Positions 4,912-5,885 of a stretch of DNA of 5,885 nt are shown here, piece after piece; within the stretch, counting starts at the first letter, position 1, and each line of letters opens with the position of its first letter. The notes under the pieces are model-generated. The model was not told where the DNA came from. It made no database searches and saw only the letters and a program-made list of their open reading frames with translations. Origin of the DNA: Enterenecus faecium (GTDB lineage Bacteria; Bacillota; Clostridia; Oscillospirales; Oscillospiraceae); assembly GCA_018713215.1 (NCBI GenBank), contig DVFO01000049.1, forward strand, positions 1 to 5,885, written 5' to 3'. The translations under genes and the position numbers were made by a program.

Positions 4912-5885
4912 ATGGTTCAATCCCGTACCCACACCTGTGGGGAACTGCGCATGGAGCATGTCGGCCAGACCGTCACCCTGGCTGGCTTCATGGAAAACGT
5001 CCGTGAGGTGGGCCAGAATCTGGCCTTTGTGGTGCTGCGTGACTTCTACGGCACCACCCAGGTGGTCCTTGAGACCGCCGAGATGATGGCCATTGTCAAG
5101 GACCTGAACAAGGAGTCCACCCTCCAGGTCACCGGCGTGGTGCGTGAGCGCGACAGCAAGAACCCCAAGCTGCCCACCGGCGACATTGAGGTGGTGCCCT
5201 CCGCCATCACTGTGCTGGGCCGCTGCCGCCACAACGAGCTGCCCTTCCCGATTAGCCGCAGCCGAGAGGCGGACGAGACTCAGCGTCTGAAGTACCGCTA
5301 TCTGGACCTGCGCAACCCTGAGGTGAAGAACAACATCATCCTGCGCTGCAACGTGGTGTCCGCCCTGCGTCAGGCCATGACCGCTGAGGGCTTTATGGAG
5401 ATCACCACCCCCATTTTGACCGCCTCCTCCCCCGAGGGCGCCCGGGACTACCTGGTGCCCAGCCGCAAGCACCCCGGCAAGTTCTACGCGCTGCCCCAGG
5501 CTCCCCAGCAGTTCAAGCAGCTGCTCATGGCCTCCGGCTTTGACCGCTATTTCCAGATTGCCCCCTGCTTCCGGGACGAGGACGCCCGTGGTGACCGCTC
5601 CCCCGGCGAGTTCTACCAGCTGGATATGGAGATGGCCTTTGCGGGCCAAGAGGACGTGTTCGCCGTTCTGGAGCGTGTGCTGCCCCCCATCTTCGCCAAG
5701 TACGGCACCTACAACGTGGCCTCTCAGGCTCCCTTCACCCGCATCCCCTTCCTGGAGGCCATGGACAAGTACGGCTCCGACAAGCCCGACCTGCGCATTG
5801 ACCTGACCCTCACCGACGCCACCGACGTGCTGTCCGGCTGCGGCTTTGGTCCCTTCGAGGGCAACACCGTCAAGGCCATTGTGGT
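4912..5885 (+). CDS. aspS: Aspartyl-tRNA synthetase (partial, 3' end off the window)
   Basis: This frame stays open to the right edge, giving 324 residues of a protein normally about 580-600 long. The N-terminal OB-fold anticodon-binding domain (about 1-108) includes TCGELRMEHVGQTVTLAGF and LRDFYGTTQVV. The catalytic core follows: DETQRLKYRYLDLR (121-134), the flipping-loop stretch SSPEGARDYLVPSRKHPGKF (172-191), FYALPQAPQQFKQLLMASGF (191-210), and motif 2 from about 218 with CFRDEDARGDRSPGEFYQLD. KYGSDKPDLR (286-295) marks the boundary where the bacterial GAD insertion begins, and the window ends inside that insertion. The ATG at 4912 has GGAG (4898-4901) 10 bases upstream and matches family length. 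The 44-base AT-rich gap after hisS has no convincing promoter, so cotranscription with hisS is likely. The anticodon-domain loop and motif 2 differ somewhat from E. coli. Confidence 0.96.
   Translation, partial: MVQSRTHTCGELRMEHVGQTVTLAGFMENVREVGQNLAFVVLRDFYGTTQVVLETAEMMAIVKDLNKESTLQVTGVVRERDSKNPKLPTGDIEVVPSAITVLGRCRHNELPFPISRSREADETQRLKYRYLDLRNPEVKNNIILRCNVVSALRQAMTAEGFMEITTPILTASSPEGARDYLVPSRKHPGKFYALPQAPQQFKQLLMASGFDRYFQIAPCFRDEDARGDRSPGEFYQLDMEMAFAGQEDVFAVLERVLPPIFAKYGTYNVASQAPFTRIPFLEAMDKYGSDKPDLRIDLTLTDATDVLSGCGFGPFEGNTVKAIV

Overview
The window comes from a GC-rich bacterial chromosome. Third codon positions are strongly biased to G/C, while short intergenic patches are AT-rich. Every gene I support lies on the + strand. 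AGGAGG-type ribosome binding sites, a serS/mscL/rsmG/minD/mgsA/hisS/aspS gene set, the style of the aminoacyl-tRNA synthetases and GC-rich dispersed palindromic repeats together suggest a gut-type Clostridia, probably Oscillospiraceae (Flavonifractor/Intestinimonas-like). That placement is inference; I could not run a database search.

Layout. (1) Positions 1-1811 hold a tightly packed run: the 3' end of serS (seryl-tRNA synthetase), mscL (mechanosensitive channel), a small three-helix membrane protein of unknown function whose start overlaps the mscL stop, and rsmG (16S rRNA m7G methyltransferase). (2) Positions 1812-2119 are a 308-bp gap. It holds a composite repeat of about 190 bp built from two inverted, hairpin-rich units, then a weak hairpin, then a good extended -10 promoter. 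(3) Positions 2120-3337 look like an independent bicistronic transcription unit: promoter, a MinD-like ATPase gene, an MgsA-like (methylglyoxal synthase fold) gene, and a strong Rho-independent terminator. (4) Positions 3361-3430 hold a second GC-rich repeat, a near-perfect 25-bp-arm palindrome. (5) Positions 3497-5885 hold hisS (complete) and aspS (running off the right edge), the classic Firmicutes hisS-aspS pair.

Most of the window is housekeeping: translation (serS, rsmG, hisS, aspS) and osmotic safety (mscL). The part most worth a second look is the minD/mgsA unit. The MinD-like protein stops where the family normally continues into its C-terminal membrane-targeting helix, and no minC or minE is beside it. 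The MgsA-like partner keeps the fold and several phosphate-site residues. However, it has Ala where the family has its catalytic Asp (E. coli Asp71), has lost the Ser-Gly-Pro stretch just before it, and lacks the conserved active-site His. Two altered members of familiar families sharing one insulated transcript may have a function other than Z-ring placement plus methylglyoxal production. The comparisons to E. coli and B. subtilis proteins are from memory and should be confirmed by alignment.
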